A DNA stretch of 32,451 bases from UBA1361 sp041656375. Lineage in GTDB: Bacteria; Bacillota_I; Bacilli_A; RFN20; CAG-826. The notes beneath the pieces were generated by a model. The model ran no database searches. It was not told the origin of the DNA and saw nothing but the letters and a program-made list of their open reading frames with translations. Shown one piece after another: positions 14,838-22,707 of this stretch (its first letter is position 1; every line of letters starts with the position of its first letter). The stretch is from the NCBI GenBank assembly GCA_964410505.1, contig CAYPGR010000011.1, positions 1 to 32,451 of the forward strand. Direction: 5' to 3'. The position numbers and the translations under genes were made by a program.

Positions 14838-16520
14838 TTAAATGCCCTTACTCATAATGACCGGGATGATCATTGGTTTCCGACCAGTCTTCGCATAGAA
14901 GTATGGTTCAAGTTCTTCACGAACAATGTTTTTAACTTCACCAAAGGTGGTTGTTTTTTCGCTGTAATGCTTATTAAGTAAATCATTAATATGTTTTTCC
15001 GCTGATGGAAGGAGATTTGAGACGCTCCAGTTAATAAAACCGCGACTATAGAGTTCAACTGGGACAAGAAGCTTGTTGTTTTTTGGATCAACGGCAATTA
15101 AGACCGTCACCATGCCATCTTGATTCAGTTGGCGGCGATCGGTTAAGACGGCACGACTCATCCCTTCGGTTGAGTTGCCATCAAGATAAATATCGGCAAC
15201 TGGGAAGGAGCGACCACGTGTTACTTTACCATTTCGAAGCTCTAAGGTTTCACCATTTTTGAGTACAAACGAGTTTTCAATTGGGACACCCACTTTGGCG
15301 GCGAGTTCAGCGTGTAGTTTAAGCATCCGATATTCGCCGTGCATGGGCATGAAGAATTTTGGACGAACAAGCCGTAGCATCAGTTTTAATTCTTCTTGTG
15401 AAGGGTGACCTGAACTATGGATATTGCGTAAAATGGAATTGGTTAAGACATCCGCACCAAGGCGGGTTAATTGGTTAACAATGCGGTCAATGCCCACACT
15501 ATTACCGGGAATCGGTGAACTTGAGAAGACGACGGTATCCCCTGGAATAATACTAATTTCTTTGTGGGTTCCATCGGCAATCCGCGAAAGGGCGGCCAGC
15601 GGCTCACCTTGGGATCCAGTACATAAGACGACAGTTTCTTCGGGTTTAATGGTTGAGGCTTTGGTGACATCAATGATACTTGCATCAGGAATTTTGATAT
15701 AGCCAAGCTCACGAGAGGCAGCCACGACGCGTTCCATTGAACGGCCAATAATAATAATTTTACGTTTATAGTTGACAGTAGCTTCAACGATTTGTTGAAT
15801 GCGACTAATGTTACTTGAAAAGGTAGAAATAATTAAGCGGCCTTGGGCGTTAGCAAAGATCTCGTTAATGGCACTAATGACGGTACGTTCACTGGGTGTA
15901 TAACCTTCTCTTTCACTATTAGTTGAATCACTAAGGAGAAGATCAACGCCTTCATTCCCGAGGGCGGCAATCCGTCCTAAGTCAATATTTTTACCAATCG
16001 GTGTTAAATCGATTTTGAAGTCACCGGTACTGACGATGCGACCATGTTCAGTGTCGACACAATAGCCGTAGCAATCAGGAATAGAGTGGGTCACCGCAAA
16101 GAAACTCACTTTTAAATTGTCAATATCAACGACCGTGTTTTCATCATATTCCACAATGTTAATGGGTGTTTTAATGCGCATCATTTGTAACTTATAACGA
16201 ATGAGTGCCGCCGCGAGTGGCGGGGCATAAATGACAGGGATATGCACAACTTGAATTAAAAACGGAATGGATCCAATATGGTCTTCATGTCCGTGTGTAA
16301 TAAAAAGCGCCTTGATTTTACGCGCATTGTCACGTAAGTATGAGAAATCGGGGATTACATAGTCGATCCCTGGTAAATCTTGTTCGGGAAAAAGTACACC
16401 CGCATCGAAAATAAGTAAAGATTTTTCGTTTTCAACGATGTACATGTTTTTACCAACTTCACCTAAACCACCAAGGGCATAAATAGAAATTGGCATTTGA
16501 AATTTAGAATTGGTTGCCAT
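14838..16520 (-). CDS. rnjA: Ribonuclease J
   Basis: A 560-residue beta-lactamase/beta-CASP ribonuclease with 5'-3' exonuclease and endonuclease activity in mRNA decay and rRNA maturation. The metallo-beta-lactamase motif HGHEDH is at 76-81, and 'GDFKID' and the late 'HGEYRM' and 'HSSGHPS' motifs complete the zinc site and beta-CASP region. The C-terminal domain expected for RNase J is present. Two in-frame ATGs exist at 16526 and 16520. AGGAG directly abuts the first but lies six bases from the second, so I use 16520. Peptide deformylase lies upstream with a gap of about 90 bases; maf follows immediately. Confidence 0.95.
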   Translation of the reverse strand: MATNSKFQMPISIYALGGLGEVGKNMYIVENEKSLLIFDAGVLFPEQDLPGIDYVIPDFSYLRDNARKIKALFITHGHEDHIGSIPFLIQVVHIPVIYAPPLAAALIRYKLQMMRIKTPINIVEYDENTVVDIDNLKVSFFAVTHSIPDCYGYCVDTEHGRIVSTGDFKIDLTPIGKNIDLGRIAALGNEGVDLLLSDSTNSEREGYTPSERTVISAINEIFANAQGRLIISTFSSNISRIQQIVEATVNYKRKIIIIGRSMERVVAASRELGYIKIPDASIIDVTKASTIKPEETVVLCTGSQGEPLAALSRIADGTHKEISIIPGDTVVFSSSPIPGNSVGIDRIVNQLTRLGADVLTNSILRNIHSSGHPSQEELKLMLRLVRPKFFMPMHGEYRMLKLHAELAAKVGVPIENSFVLKNGETLELRNGKVTRGRSFPVADIYLDGNSTEGMSRAVLTDRRQLNQDGMVTVLIAVDPKNNKLLVPVELYSRGFINWSVSNLLPSAEKHINDLLNKHYSEKTTTFGEVKNIVREELEPYFYAKTGRKPMIIPVIMSKGI

Positions 16521-16609
16521 AGTCATCTCCTAGAATTATAAATATATATAAAACGTATCTGAAAGCATTATGCCAAAAACTGGCTTAAAAGTAAATGTAT
16601 AACCCTCGA

Positions 16610-17152
16610 TTAAAGGGAAATCGCATCTGGAAATTTATCTTTATTTGCAGGATCAATCCGGTCGTAGAATAAGACCCCGTTTAAATGGTCGATTTCATGT
16701 TGTAGAACGATGGCAGGATAGCCAAAAACGTTAATTTCAATGTCTTTTTTATTCAAAATGTCATAGGCTTTAACTTTAATTTTGTGGTAACGGTACACAT
16801 GACCAGGATAGCTTTCATCAACTGAAAGGCAGCCTTCTCCGCCTTCAAGATAGGTTCGGCGGACCGACGAACTAATAATCTGCGGATTCGCTAGCACGTA
16901 GGTGAGGTAGTTATCATCTTCATCAATCATAAAATGGACAACAATGATTTGTTTACTCACGCCGACTTGTGGGGCGGCAAGACCAACTCCGGCGCGTAGA
17001 CCATATTTCTCCGCTAATTCAGGATCTTGACTTTCCTTGATATGTTGAAACATGGCTAAGGCAAGCGCCTCGTCTGCTTCGCTAAGCGGGATTTCAACGC
17101 GGGCGGCCCGTGTTCTGAGGACTAAATCACTGTCTTTGTAAATTTTTAACAT
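16610..17152 (-). CDS. def: Peptide deformylase
   Basis: 180 residues; removes the N-formyl group from new proteins. All three motifs are intact: GVGLAAPQVG (55-64), EGCLS with metal ligand C108 (106-110), and QHEIDH (151-156) with the two histidine ligands. The long loop between the helices and the length match the type II enzymes of Gram-positive bacteria. The ribosome site is weak (GGAA). A TGTTAGAAT (an extended -10 form) lies about 20 bases before the start. It is divergent from ylbF. Confidence 0.96.
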   Translation of the reverse strand: MLKIYKDSDLVLRTRAARVEIPLSEADEALALAMFQHIKESQDPELAEKYGLRAGVGLAAPQVGVSKQIIVVHFMIDEDDNYLTYVLANPQIISSSVRRTYLEGGEGCLSVDESYPGHVYRYHKIKVKAYDILNKKDIEINVFGYPAIVLQHEIDHLNGVLFYDRIDPANKDKFPDAISL

Positions 17153-17227
17153 AATATTTCCGGTGTTATTCTAACACAAAGGCAGAAATAGTGAAACTTT
17201 TGATGTCTGATTTATGTCTATTTTTAG

Positions 17228-17233
17228 TATAAT
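17228..17233 (+). promoter_or_regulatory. -10 hexamer placed for a leaderless ylbF start
   Basis: Perfect TATAAT, exactly six bases before the ATG at 17240, with no Shine-Dalgarno sequence between. The -35 region is poor. Confidence 0.5.
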
Positions 17234-17239
17234 GGTCGC

Positions 17240-17602
17240 ATGAATAAAGAGATTTATGATTTAGTGCTTGAATTACGGAGAAGTCTTGAAGAAGATCCTG
17301 ATGTTGTTTTGCTTAATGACCTTGAATATGCCATGAACGGAAATGAGGACGTGAAACGTTTAGCAGAACAGTATGCCACCTTGCAATCAAACCTTAATGA
17401 GCGATTAGCCCATGATGAGGTGGAACATCCTGATGTTAAAAAAATGCGTGGAGAACTCTCAATCATAAAGTATAATCTCGATCTCCATCCCGTGGTAATG
17501 GCGTATCAAAATCAATATAAAGTAGTTAACAAGATTTATGCAAAAGTGAACAAACAACTCTTTCAAGAGTTTTGTAATATAAAGGCGTGCAAATGTCTCT
17601 AG
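17240..17602 (+). CDS. ylbF: YlbF/YmcA-family regulator
   Basis: A 120-residue, mostly helical acidic protein of the YlbF/YmcA (Com_YlbF) family. In Bacillus, YlbF with YmcA and YaaT forms a complex that stimulates RNase Y-dependent mRNA maturation and affects competence, sporulation and biofilm formation. The core 'LNDLEYAMNGNEDVKRLAEQY' style helix and the 'HPVVMAYQNQYK' segment (around 93-104) fit the family. The C-terminus ends in CNIKACKCL with three cysteines, reminiscent of the cysteine cluster that binds Fe-S in the Bacillus complex. It is followed by rsmD and coaD as in Bacillus (ylbG missing). No ribosome site; a leaderless start is likely. Confidence 0.85.
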   Translation: MNKEIYDLVLELRRSLEEDPDVVLLNDLEYAMNGNEDVKRLAEQYATLQSNLNERLAHDEVEHPDVKKMRGELSIIKYNLDLHPVVMAYQNQYKVVNKIYAKVNKQLFQEFCNIKACKCL

Positions 17603-18135
17603 ATGCGCGTGTCATTGCGGGCAAGTACCGCCATCGTAAACTTTTAACGCTCCATAACGAGATAACACGGGCGACGAAAGATCGAGTCAAAGAGGCTCTT
17701 TTTTCGGCCCTCAATCAGGAACTTGAGGGTAAAGTTATCCTAGATCTATTTGCCGGCACAGGTGCGCTCGGGATTGAAGCCTTATCACGTGGTGCAAAAC
17801 GGGCCATATTTTGTGAGAATAATGAAGAAGTGAGCGCTATATTAAAGCACAATATCGCCTTTATCGAAGAAGAGACGGTGGTGTTGACGAAAAGTTACGA
17901 ACACGTCCTAAGCGAGATTGGCGAAAGGTCCATTGATATTATTTTTTTGGATCCGCCTTATGCCTACAATATTCATACAATTATTCAGGAAATTTTAGCG
18001 GCCAATATTCTAAAAGATGCGTATATTATCGCCGTCGAAACGGATAAAGAATTGGTGATACCTTTAAATGATGTTAAAATAAAAAAGTATAAATATGGTC
18101 TCACACATGTTGCCATCATTCGAGGTATAAAATGA
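17593..18135 (+). CDS. rsmD: 16S rRNA (guanine-966-N2)-methyltransferase
   Basis: 180 residues, using S-adenosylmethionine to methylate a guanine of 16S rRNA. The N-terminal 'RVIAGKYRHRKL' (6-17) is typical of RsmD, motif I DLFAGTGALG is at 51-60, and the catalytic DPPY at 120-123. An in-frame GTG lies at 17587, but AAAGG (17581-17585) is seven bases from the ATG at 17593, which I therefore use. This start overlaps the end of ylbF by 10 bases, and the stop is TGA inside the ATGA shared with coaD, so the three genes are translationally coupled. Confidence 0.94.
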   Translation: MSLDARVIAGKYRHRKLLTLHNEITRATKDRVKEALFSALNQELEGKVILDLFAGTGALGIEALSRGAKRAIFCENNEEVSAILKHNIAFIEEETVVLTKSYEHVLSEIGERSIDIIFLDPPYAYNIHTIIQEILAANILKDAYIIAVETDKELVIPLNDVKIKKYKYGLTHVAIIRGIK

Positions 18136-18605
18136 ACATCATTGCCATCTATCCAGGTAGTTTCGATCCCATCACAAATGGGCATATCGATATTATTAAA
18201 CGTGCCCTTTTAATTTTTGATAAAATTGTTGTTCTTGTCGCCGTCAACCCGAATAAGAGATTTACTTTTTCGGTTGATGAACGCGTATCAATGATTCGCG
18301 ACTCCTTAAAAGATTATCCGCAAGTTTCGGTTGATTCAACCTCAGGATTAACCGTACACTATGCCCAAAAAATCGGTGCCAAGGCGATGATCCGTGGGTT
18401 GCGGGCTGCCACCGACTTTGAATATGAATTTCAAATTAATAATGCCAACCGTTTCATTGATAAGCAAATTGAATCGATTTTCTTTATGGCCAAACATGAA
18501 TTTATGTTTATCTCTAGTAGCACAATTAAAGAGATGGTTGCTGGCGGCATTGATGTTTCAAAATTAGTGCCCGCCCCCGTTTGGGCAAAATTTAATCATA
18601 AATAA
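18132..18605 (+). CDS. coaD: Phosphopantetheine adenylyltransferase
   Basis: 157 residues, the usual length; joins ATP and 4'-phosphopantetheine in coenzyme A synthesis. The nucleotidyltransferase motif reads GSFDPITNGH (9-18), with the ATP-binding T/HxGH element. The 'RGLRAATDFEYEFQ' substrate segment (around 88-101) and 'ISSSTIKEM' (around 126-134) are intact. Its start overlaps the rsmD stop (ATGA), with GAGGT seven bases upstream. Its stop codon abuts the stop of the convergent pgeF gene with no base between. Confidence 0.96.
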   Translation: MNIIAIYPGSFDPITNGHIDIIKRALLIFDKIVVLVAVNPNKRFTFSVDERVSMIRDSLKDYPQVSVDSTSGLTVHYAQKIGAKAMIRGLRAATDFEYEFQINNANRFIDKQIESIFFMAKHEFMFISSSTIKEMVAGGIDVSKLVPAPVWAKFNHK

Positions 18606-19376
18606 TTAGCGATTAAGACGTATAAAAGACATATTACGACCCGTTATTTTTTCTTTCGCATAGGAGAAATAACGGTCGTTATTTTCATAAGTGCATTCTT
18701 CACTAAAGGTAATGTTTTCAAAAGGAATACCGACTCTTCTTAGTTGTAAGATATTGAGCAGTGGTAAATCTAAAAAATATTGGGGATGGGTACCTTTGAC
18801 GGCTTTTTGGATATCACCCCCGAGGGCGGCGAGTGTTTCGGCACGCTCCTTACTAATCAACCGATGGGCAAATGATAAAGCGGGTCCGAGATGGATGAAA
18901 ATTTCCTCAGCTTTGACCGCTTCATTATTCATTATTTGGGTCATAAATTTACCGGAGATATTTGCAAGACTCCCTTTTTCACCAGCATGGATAATTCCAA
19001 TGAGTTGGTGGTTTGGAACATAGACAAAAAGCGGGACACAGTCGGCATGATAAATACCTAACGTTAACCCTTTTTCTTTTGTATAGAGGGCATCGGCAGG
19101 AATACCACTTTCAAAGGTTTCAAACCCCTTTCCGGCTTCTGAAAAAGATACTTTTCGCGTAATATCACTATGGTATTGCGCAACAAAGACACAATTTTTC
19201 TCATCTAAGTTTAGAAGTGGTGAACCGAATGTTTTTCGCCGATTACGTCTGACGGTTTCGAGGTCATCGCCAACATGAAGGGCGAGATTTGCGCTATGAT
19301 AGCCGGCTTTAGAATAACCACCCTCACGGGTAGTGGTCACGGCCGTTAGTTCTTTATATTTTTGCCATTTATACAT
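18606..19376 (-). CDS. pgeF: Laccase-domain (YfiH/PgeF) purine-nucleoside phosphorylase-like protein
   Basis: 256 residues of the Cu-oxidase_4 / YfiH family. The three metal ligands seen in the family are present: H69 in AQYHSD, C113 in YHADCVPLF, and H130 in IIHAGEKG. Members act on purine nucleosides (phosphorylase, adenosine deaminase) and edit peptidoglycan precursors in E. coli. The motif around H130 normally reads HAGWRG; here it is HAGEKG, a double change that may alter activity. The start at 19376 has a GGAG site and a TATAAT (19399-19404, minus strand) upstream. It is divergent from the NUDIX gene. Confidence 0.88.
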   Translation of the reverse strand: MYKWQKYKELTAVTTTREGGYSKAGYHSANLALHVGDDLETVRRNRRKTFGSPLLNLDEKNCVFVAQYHSDITRKVSFSEAGKGFETFESGIPADALYTKEKGLTLGIYHADCVPLFVYVPNHQLIGIIHAGEKGSLANISGKFMTQIMNNEAVKAEEIFIHLGPALSFAHRLISKERAETLAALGGDIQKAVKGTHPQYFLDLPLLNILQLRRVGIPFENITFSEECTYENNDRYFSYAKEKITGRNMSFIRLNR

Positions 19377-19455
19377 AAAATTCTCCCTTATTTACTTTAT
19401 TATACAATAATAAATCGGTTCCTTGCCTCCGTAGAGTGTTTCTTAAAAGCGCCTA

Positions 19456-19464
19456 TGTTATAAT
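19456..19464 (+). promoter_or_regulatory. Extended -10 placed for a leaderless NUDIX start
   Basis: TGTTATAAT: TG-n-TATAAT extended -10 with the hexamer at 19459-19464. Six T follow, then the ATG at 19471. No ribosome binding site is possible in the gap. Confidence 0.6.
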
Positions 19465-19470
19465 TTTTTT

Positions 19471-20076
19471 ATGAATTCAAATACATTATTTAATTTTCTA
19501 GTCAAACTACAAGCCATCACAAAGATCGGTCTTTTGTATTCCACCGATCCTTATGCAATTCGTAATTATCAAGAAATTCAGTCGCTTACCTTAAGCATGC
19601 TCGAGGATATGGAAGCGATTCGTTTAGACCGAAACAATTATTTTGAACGGGATGTTTATCCAACGCCGAATGTGAGTGTGCGAACAATTATTTTTAATGA
19701 GCAGGATGAATTTTTGATGGTTCGTGAAAAGCAAGACGGGGGCTTTTCCTTTCCGGGAGGGTGGGCCGATCTATATGATTCACCAACCGAAGCCGCTATC
19801 CGCGAGTCAAAAGAGGAAGCAGGTGCCGATATCAAAATAGAGGGAGTCGTAGCCTTATTAAATCGGACCCCTTTAAAAGAACCAACCTTAGTTCCCGAAT
19901 ATGTCATTGTTTTTAAAGCGAAGCTTGTTAGTTTAAATGGATTTTTCGACCACGAAATTACCGAAGTTGGCTGGTTTAAGCGCCATACTTTACCGGTTCT
20001 TTCCCGAAAAGTAACTAAAACCGAAATCGAACGCATGTTAGATGCCGCCTTAGCCAATATTATTATTTATGATTGA
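19471..20076 (+). CDS. NUDIX hydrolase with N-terminal NUDIX_N helical domain
   Basis: 201 residues. An N-terminal helical segment (about 1-60) resembles the NUDIX_N domain of Bacillus YjhB-type enzymes. A Nudix fold follows from about 65 with 'FSFPGGWADLYDSP' and the helix REsKEEAG. The Nudix box (97-119) fits GX5EX7REUXEEXGU, except that the first acidic position is aspartate (D103) instead of glutamate; catalytic E112, E115 and E116 are present. These enzymes split nucleoside diphosphates linked to another group, such as ADP-ribose; the exact substrate cannot be inferred. A probable leaderless start, as no ribosome site precedes it. Confidence 0.9.
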   Translation: MNSNTLFNFLVKLQAITKIGLLYSTDPYAIRNYQEIQSLTLSMLEDMEAIRLDRNNYFERDVYPTPNVSVRTIIFNEQDEFLMVREKQDGGFSFPGGWADLYDSPTEAAIRESKEEAGADIKIEGVVALLNRTPLKEPTLVPEYVIVFKAKLVSLNGFFDHEITEVGWFKRHTLPVLSRKVTKTEIERMLDAALANIIIYD

Positions 20077-20108
20077 GCCGCTCGCGACTTTCATGCGCTG
20101 GGACTTAA

Positions 20109-20117
20109 TGATATAAT
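20109..20117 (+). promoter_or_regulatory. Extended -10 promoter of the deoD operon
   Basis: TGATATAAT, a perfect TG-n-TATAAT with the hexamer at 20112-20117. The -35 is weak, as often with extended -10 promoters. The deoD ribosome site AAGGAG (about 20131-20136) and ATG at 20146 follow. Confidence 0.65.
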
Positions 20118-20145
20118 AGACACATTAAAAAAGGAGAATTTAATT

Positions 20146-20856
20146 ATGGGAACACCACACATTAATGCAAAAGATGGTGCTTTTGCAAAAACAGTCTTAA
20201 TGCCTGGCGATCCAAAACGAGCCGAATGGATTGCGAACACCTTTTTAACCAATGTTGAAAAAGTAACTGATGTTCGGAATATTTGGGGCTTTACAGGATA
20301 TTACAACGGAAAAAAGGTCTCAGTCATGGCAAGTGGCATGGGCCATCCATCGATTGGTATTTATAGTCATGAACTTTATACAGGATATGGCGTAGAAACC
20401 ATTATCCGCATTGGTACATGCGGATCCTATCAACCTGAAATCAAATTATTTGACGTCATTGTGGCGATTGGCAGTAGTACCGATTCAAACTGGGCTGGTC
20501 AATTTAACTTACTTGGTGGCACCTTAAGTGCAACTGGAAATTTTGATTTAGCAGTAAAGGCCCGTGATGAAGCTAAAAGTAAAAAGATTGATGTCCATGT
20601 TGGCAATATCTTAAGTGCAGACGTTTTTTATGATGACGACCGCGAAAGTTGGAAAAAATGGGCACGTCTTGGCGTTTTAGGAGTCGAGATGGAATCCTAT
20701 GCCCTTTACACCACCGCCGCAAAATTAAAGAAAAAGGCATTATGCTTACTCACAGTCACCGATAGTTTCACGGATCATTCACGGATTGCAACGGTTGAAG
20801 AACGGCAACTTGGTCTTGAAAAAATGGTGCGGGTGGCACTTGAAATAGCCGAATAA
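20146..20856 (+). CDS. deoD: Purine nucleoside phosphorylase, DeoD type
   Basis: 236 residues, typical for the hexameric PNP-I (DeoD) class that phosphorolyses purine (deoxy)nucleosides to base and (deoxy)ribose-1-phosphate. The starting 'GTPHINAKDGAFA' supplies His5, which acts on the ribose of a neighbouring subunit. PGDPKRAEWIA (around 20-30) gives the phosphate-binding loop, 'GTCGSYQP' the second loop, and GVEMESYALY the ribose-binding glutamate. 'TVTDSF' stands at the position of the base-binding aspartate. A strong AAGGAG site and extended -10 promoter precede it. Two membrane-protein genes follow within 2 bases and with overlap, an unusual operon for deoD. Confidence 0.96.
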   Translation: MGTPHINAKDGAFAKTVLMPGDPKRAEWIANTFLTNVEKVTDVRNIWGFTGYYNGKKVSVMASGMGHPSIGIYSHELYTGYGVETIIRIGTCGSYQPEIKLFDVIVAIGSSTDSNWAGQFNLLGGTLSATGNFDLAVKARDEAKSKKIDVHVGNILSADVFYDDDRESWKKWARLGVLGVEMESYALYTTAAKLKKKALCLLTVTDSFTDHSRIATVEERQLGLEKMVRVALEIAE

Positions 20857-20858
20857 CT

Positions 20859-21515
20859 ATGTTTTTAGCTTTTGGAGTAACCGAATATGTACTTTTAGCG
20901 CTTGCGCTTATTAGTTTTATATGTTTGCTTGTTGTTTTCTTTCTTTATCTCCGCAAGAAGTTACTCCAAAGGTTTGCTCTACTCCGCTATTTTTATCCGA
21001 TTATTCGTAAAACGGCGGTCTATTATGATTTTTATTTGATTAATCAACTGGAAATAAGTGTTGGTTTGAATGATTCTATTTTTATTGATCACTTAATTTT
21101 TGGGGACAAATATATTTATTTAGTGAGCGATTTTGTTTTTAAAGGGACGCTAAGCGGGAAAAGTCAAGATTCCAAATGGATTCTTCGAACCAAAAAAGGG
21201 GAAGAAATCATGATTGATAGTCCGGTGTACAAAAATCGTGAACTCGTCCAAAGACTATCGTTAAGAACAGCTTTAGACCAAACGACGTTTATCGCCGTTA
21301 CACTTGTCAGCAAAGATACAAAAATCACCGACTTGGAAGTAAATGATCCCCAAAACTACATTATTGATACACGTGATTTTATGAAACTTATTCTTAAAAT
21401 AGAAAGTAGAAATATTCGCCCATTAAATAGCGAAGAATTAAAGAAAAGGGTCCATGAGATTGATGCCCTTAATTTACGACGGAATCGAGGAAGAAAATGG
21501 CCGAAAAAAATGTAA
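20859..21515 (+). CDS. Unidentified one-TM protein, possibly NERD-like
   Basis: 218 residues. One TM helix (about 8-30) is followed by a basic stretch and a soluble domain with strands 'SIFIDHLIFGDKYIYLVSDF' and a 'FKGTLSG...W' turn. This pattern resembles the core of the nuclease-related (NERD) domain, in which a D-H/x-I-I strand leads to an E-x-K active site. Here the E-x-K triad is not clear (SDFVFKG), so nuclease activity is doubtful. The C-terminus is strongly basic (RRNRGRKWPKK). It starts 2 bases after the deoD stop and overlaps the next gene by 19 bases, so it is co-transcribed with both. I do not recognise a named family with confidence. Confidence 0.65.
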   Translation: MFLAFGVTEYVLLALALISFICLLVVFFLYLRKKLLQRFALLRYFYPIIRKTAVYYDFYLINQLEISVGLNDSIFIDHLIFGDKYIYLVSDFVFKGTLSGKSQDSKWILRTKKGEEIMIDSPVYKNRELVQRLSLRTALDQTTFIAVTLVSKDTKITDLEVNDPQNYIIDTRDFMKLILKIESRNIRPLNSEELKKRVHEIDALNLRRNRGRKWPKKM

Positions 21516-22567
21516 CGTTCTTATCGGTGTTAAAAGCGTTTTTTACTAAACCGTTACGGCTTCAAAACTATCTAATGTTGACTTTAACCTTTTTAGCTTT
21601 GGGCGCAACGAGTGTTTATTTAAATTACACAGATTATTCATTTTTCGGCATTTTGATTTTTATTATGATTCTGATTCCTTTAGTGGTTACATTTGTTGAG
21701 TATACCGGTCGAGTCGAATCAGGATTAGCGCAAACGCCAACGCCTAAATCGCTTTATTTCTTATTTGCAAATACATATAAGACGGGTCGGGTCCGCTTAC
21801 TATTTAGTTGGAAGACCGCCCTCCTATTTTTCCTATATCTGATTGTTGGTGGGGCGCTGATTACCATTATCATGGCCTTATTTCTATACTTTTTTGATCC
21901 CGCTGTTTATGAAGGAATTTTTGATTTGATCGTTGTTTTTCAAAATGCGAATAGTCCGGAAGCCATTAATGTGCTCTATGATGATTTCTTTGCCTTGATT
22001 GCTAATTACAATAGTGCCATTGTGTTAATGAATCAAATATATTTAGTCGCCGGATTAATCTATCTTGTCAATCGCAGCATGTTCAATATTTATCTAACGA
22101 TGTTTGTCGAACACCGCCCTAATACGAGCGTCGACACCTTAATTGATGCTCTCTTCAAAGGTGAACCTACGATTAAAAAATTAAGGAAGATTCAATTTTT
22201 GATTACCCTATTTGCCCTTATCCTATATAGTGCGTTTTTCATCGGTGCTTATACCTTATTTATGAATCTTGATCCGTCAGCGAATGTCATGCTTCAAGCC
22301 GAACTTATTGGTCTTTTAGTATTAGTGGTTTTAATGCCGCTTGGCGCACGCTATCATTTTTTCCTTTATCACGGGCTAGTTAATCATAAAAAGGAACGCA
22401 TCCTCTTATATATTATTAATGAGCTTAAGGAAATTCTTAAAACCCAAGGACTTCCTGAAGAAACAAGGATCTTTATTACGCAAGTCTTAGTGATGAGAGA
22501 AGAGGAGTTAAATCAACTTAAGCCACATCAGGCGGATGAAGCGACAAATGTTCAAGGCGACGCTTAA
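21497..22567 (+). CDS. Unidentified polytopic membrane protein
   Basis: 356 residues. Hydrophobic segments lie at about 22-40, 48-68, 103-128, 175-195, 237-260 and 268-290, giving six or so TM helices, followed by a cytoplasmic charged tail (about 300-356) with a 'KKERILLYIINELKEILK' helix. No catalytic or transport motif is recognisable. GAGG lies seven bases before the ATG, inside the previous gene, and the two overlap by 19 bases. A clear terminator follows, so this is the last gene of the deoD operon. Function unknown; the tight coupling to the preceding one-TM protein suggests they act together. Confidence 0.75.
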   Translation: MAEKNVTFLSVLKAFFTKPLRLQNYLMLTLTFLALGATSVYLNYTDYSFFGILIFIMILIPLVVTFVEYTGRVESGLAQTPTPKSLYFLFANTYKTGRVRLLFSWKTALLFFLYLIVGGALITIIMALFLYFFDPAVYEGIFDLIVVFQNANSPEAINVLYDDFFALIANYNSAIVLMNQIYLVAGLIYLVNRSMFNIYLTMFVEHRPNTSVDTLIDALFKGEPTIKKLRKIQFLITLFALILYSAFFIGAYTLFMNLDPSANVMLQAELIGLLVLVVLMPLGARYHFFLYHGLVNHKKERILLYIINELKEILKTQGLPEETRIFITQVLVMREEELNQLKPHQADEATNVQGDA

Positions 22568-22582
22568 AGAACCATCATAATC

Positions 22583-22603
22583 GGGCCGGTGACGGCCCTT
22601 TTT
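22583..22603 (+). terminator. Rho-independent terminator of the deoD operon
   Basis: GGGCCG / CGGCCC stem (6 bp, all G-C) with a GTGA loop, followed by five T. It lies 15 bases after the stop of the membrane-protein gene. Confidence 0.9.
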
Positions 22604-22669
22604 ATATAGCGGATAATGCCTTACTATAGTAAAAACAAAATAAACAGCCATAAAAACTGATGAAAACAA

Positions 22670-22685
22670 TTGTAAGCGTTATCAT
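22670..22685 (+). promoter_or_regulatory. cre site (CcpA operator) upstream of oppA
   Basis: TTGTAAGCGTTATCAT matches the Bacillus cre consensus WTGNNARCGNWWWCAW at every position. It lies 23 bases upstream of the -35 box at 22708. Seen in the sequence: the match. Inferred: catabolite control of the opp operon by CcpA; the position upstream of the -35 is more often associated with activation, but repression is possible. Confidence 0.75.
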
Positions 22686-22699
22686 GAAAATATTTTCAT
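22684..22699. promoter_or_regulatory. 16-bp perfect palindrome, candidate operator
   Basis: ATGAAAATATTTTCAT reads the same on both strands. It overlaps the cre site by two bases and ends 8 bases before the -35 of the opp promoter. The length and place suit a dimeric repressor or activator; no specific regulator can be named. In AT-rich DNA a 16-bp perfect palindrome is still uncommon. Confidence 0.5.
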
Positions 22700-22707
22700 C
22701 ACATTTA

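Noticed and set aside
18640..18690. Alternative hairpins (CCGTTATTT/AAATAACGG and AATAAC/GTTATT) after coaD, possible terminator or attenuator
   Set aside because: They lie in the pgeF coding region, no T run follows either stem in a proper position, and AT-rich coding sequence can give such pairs by chance.
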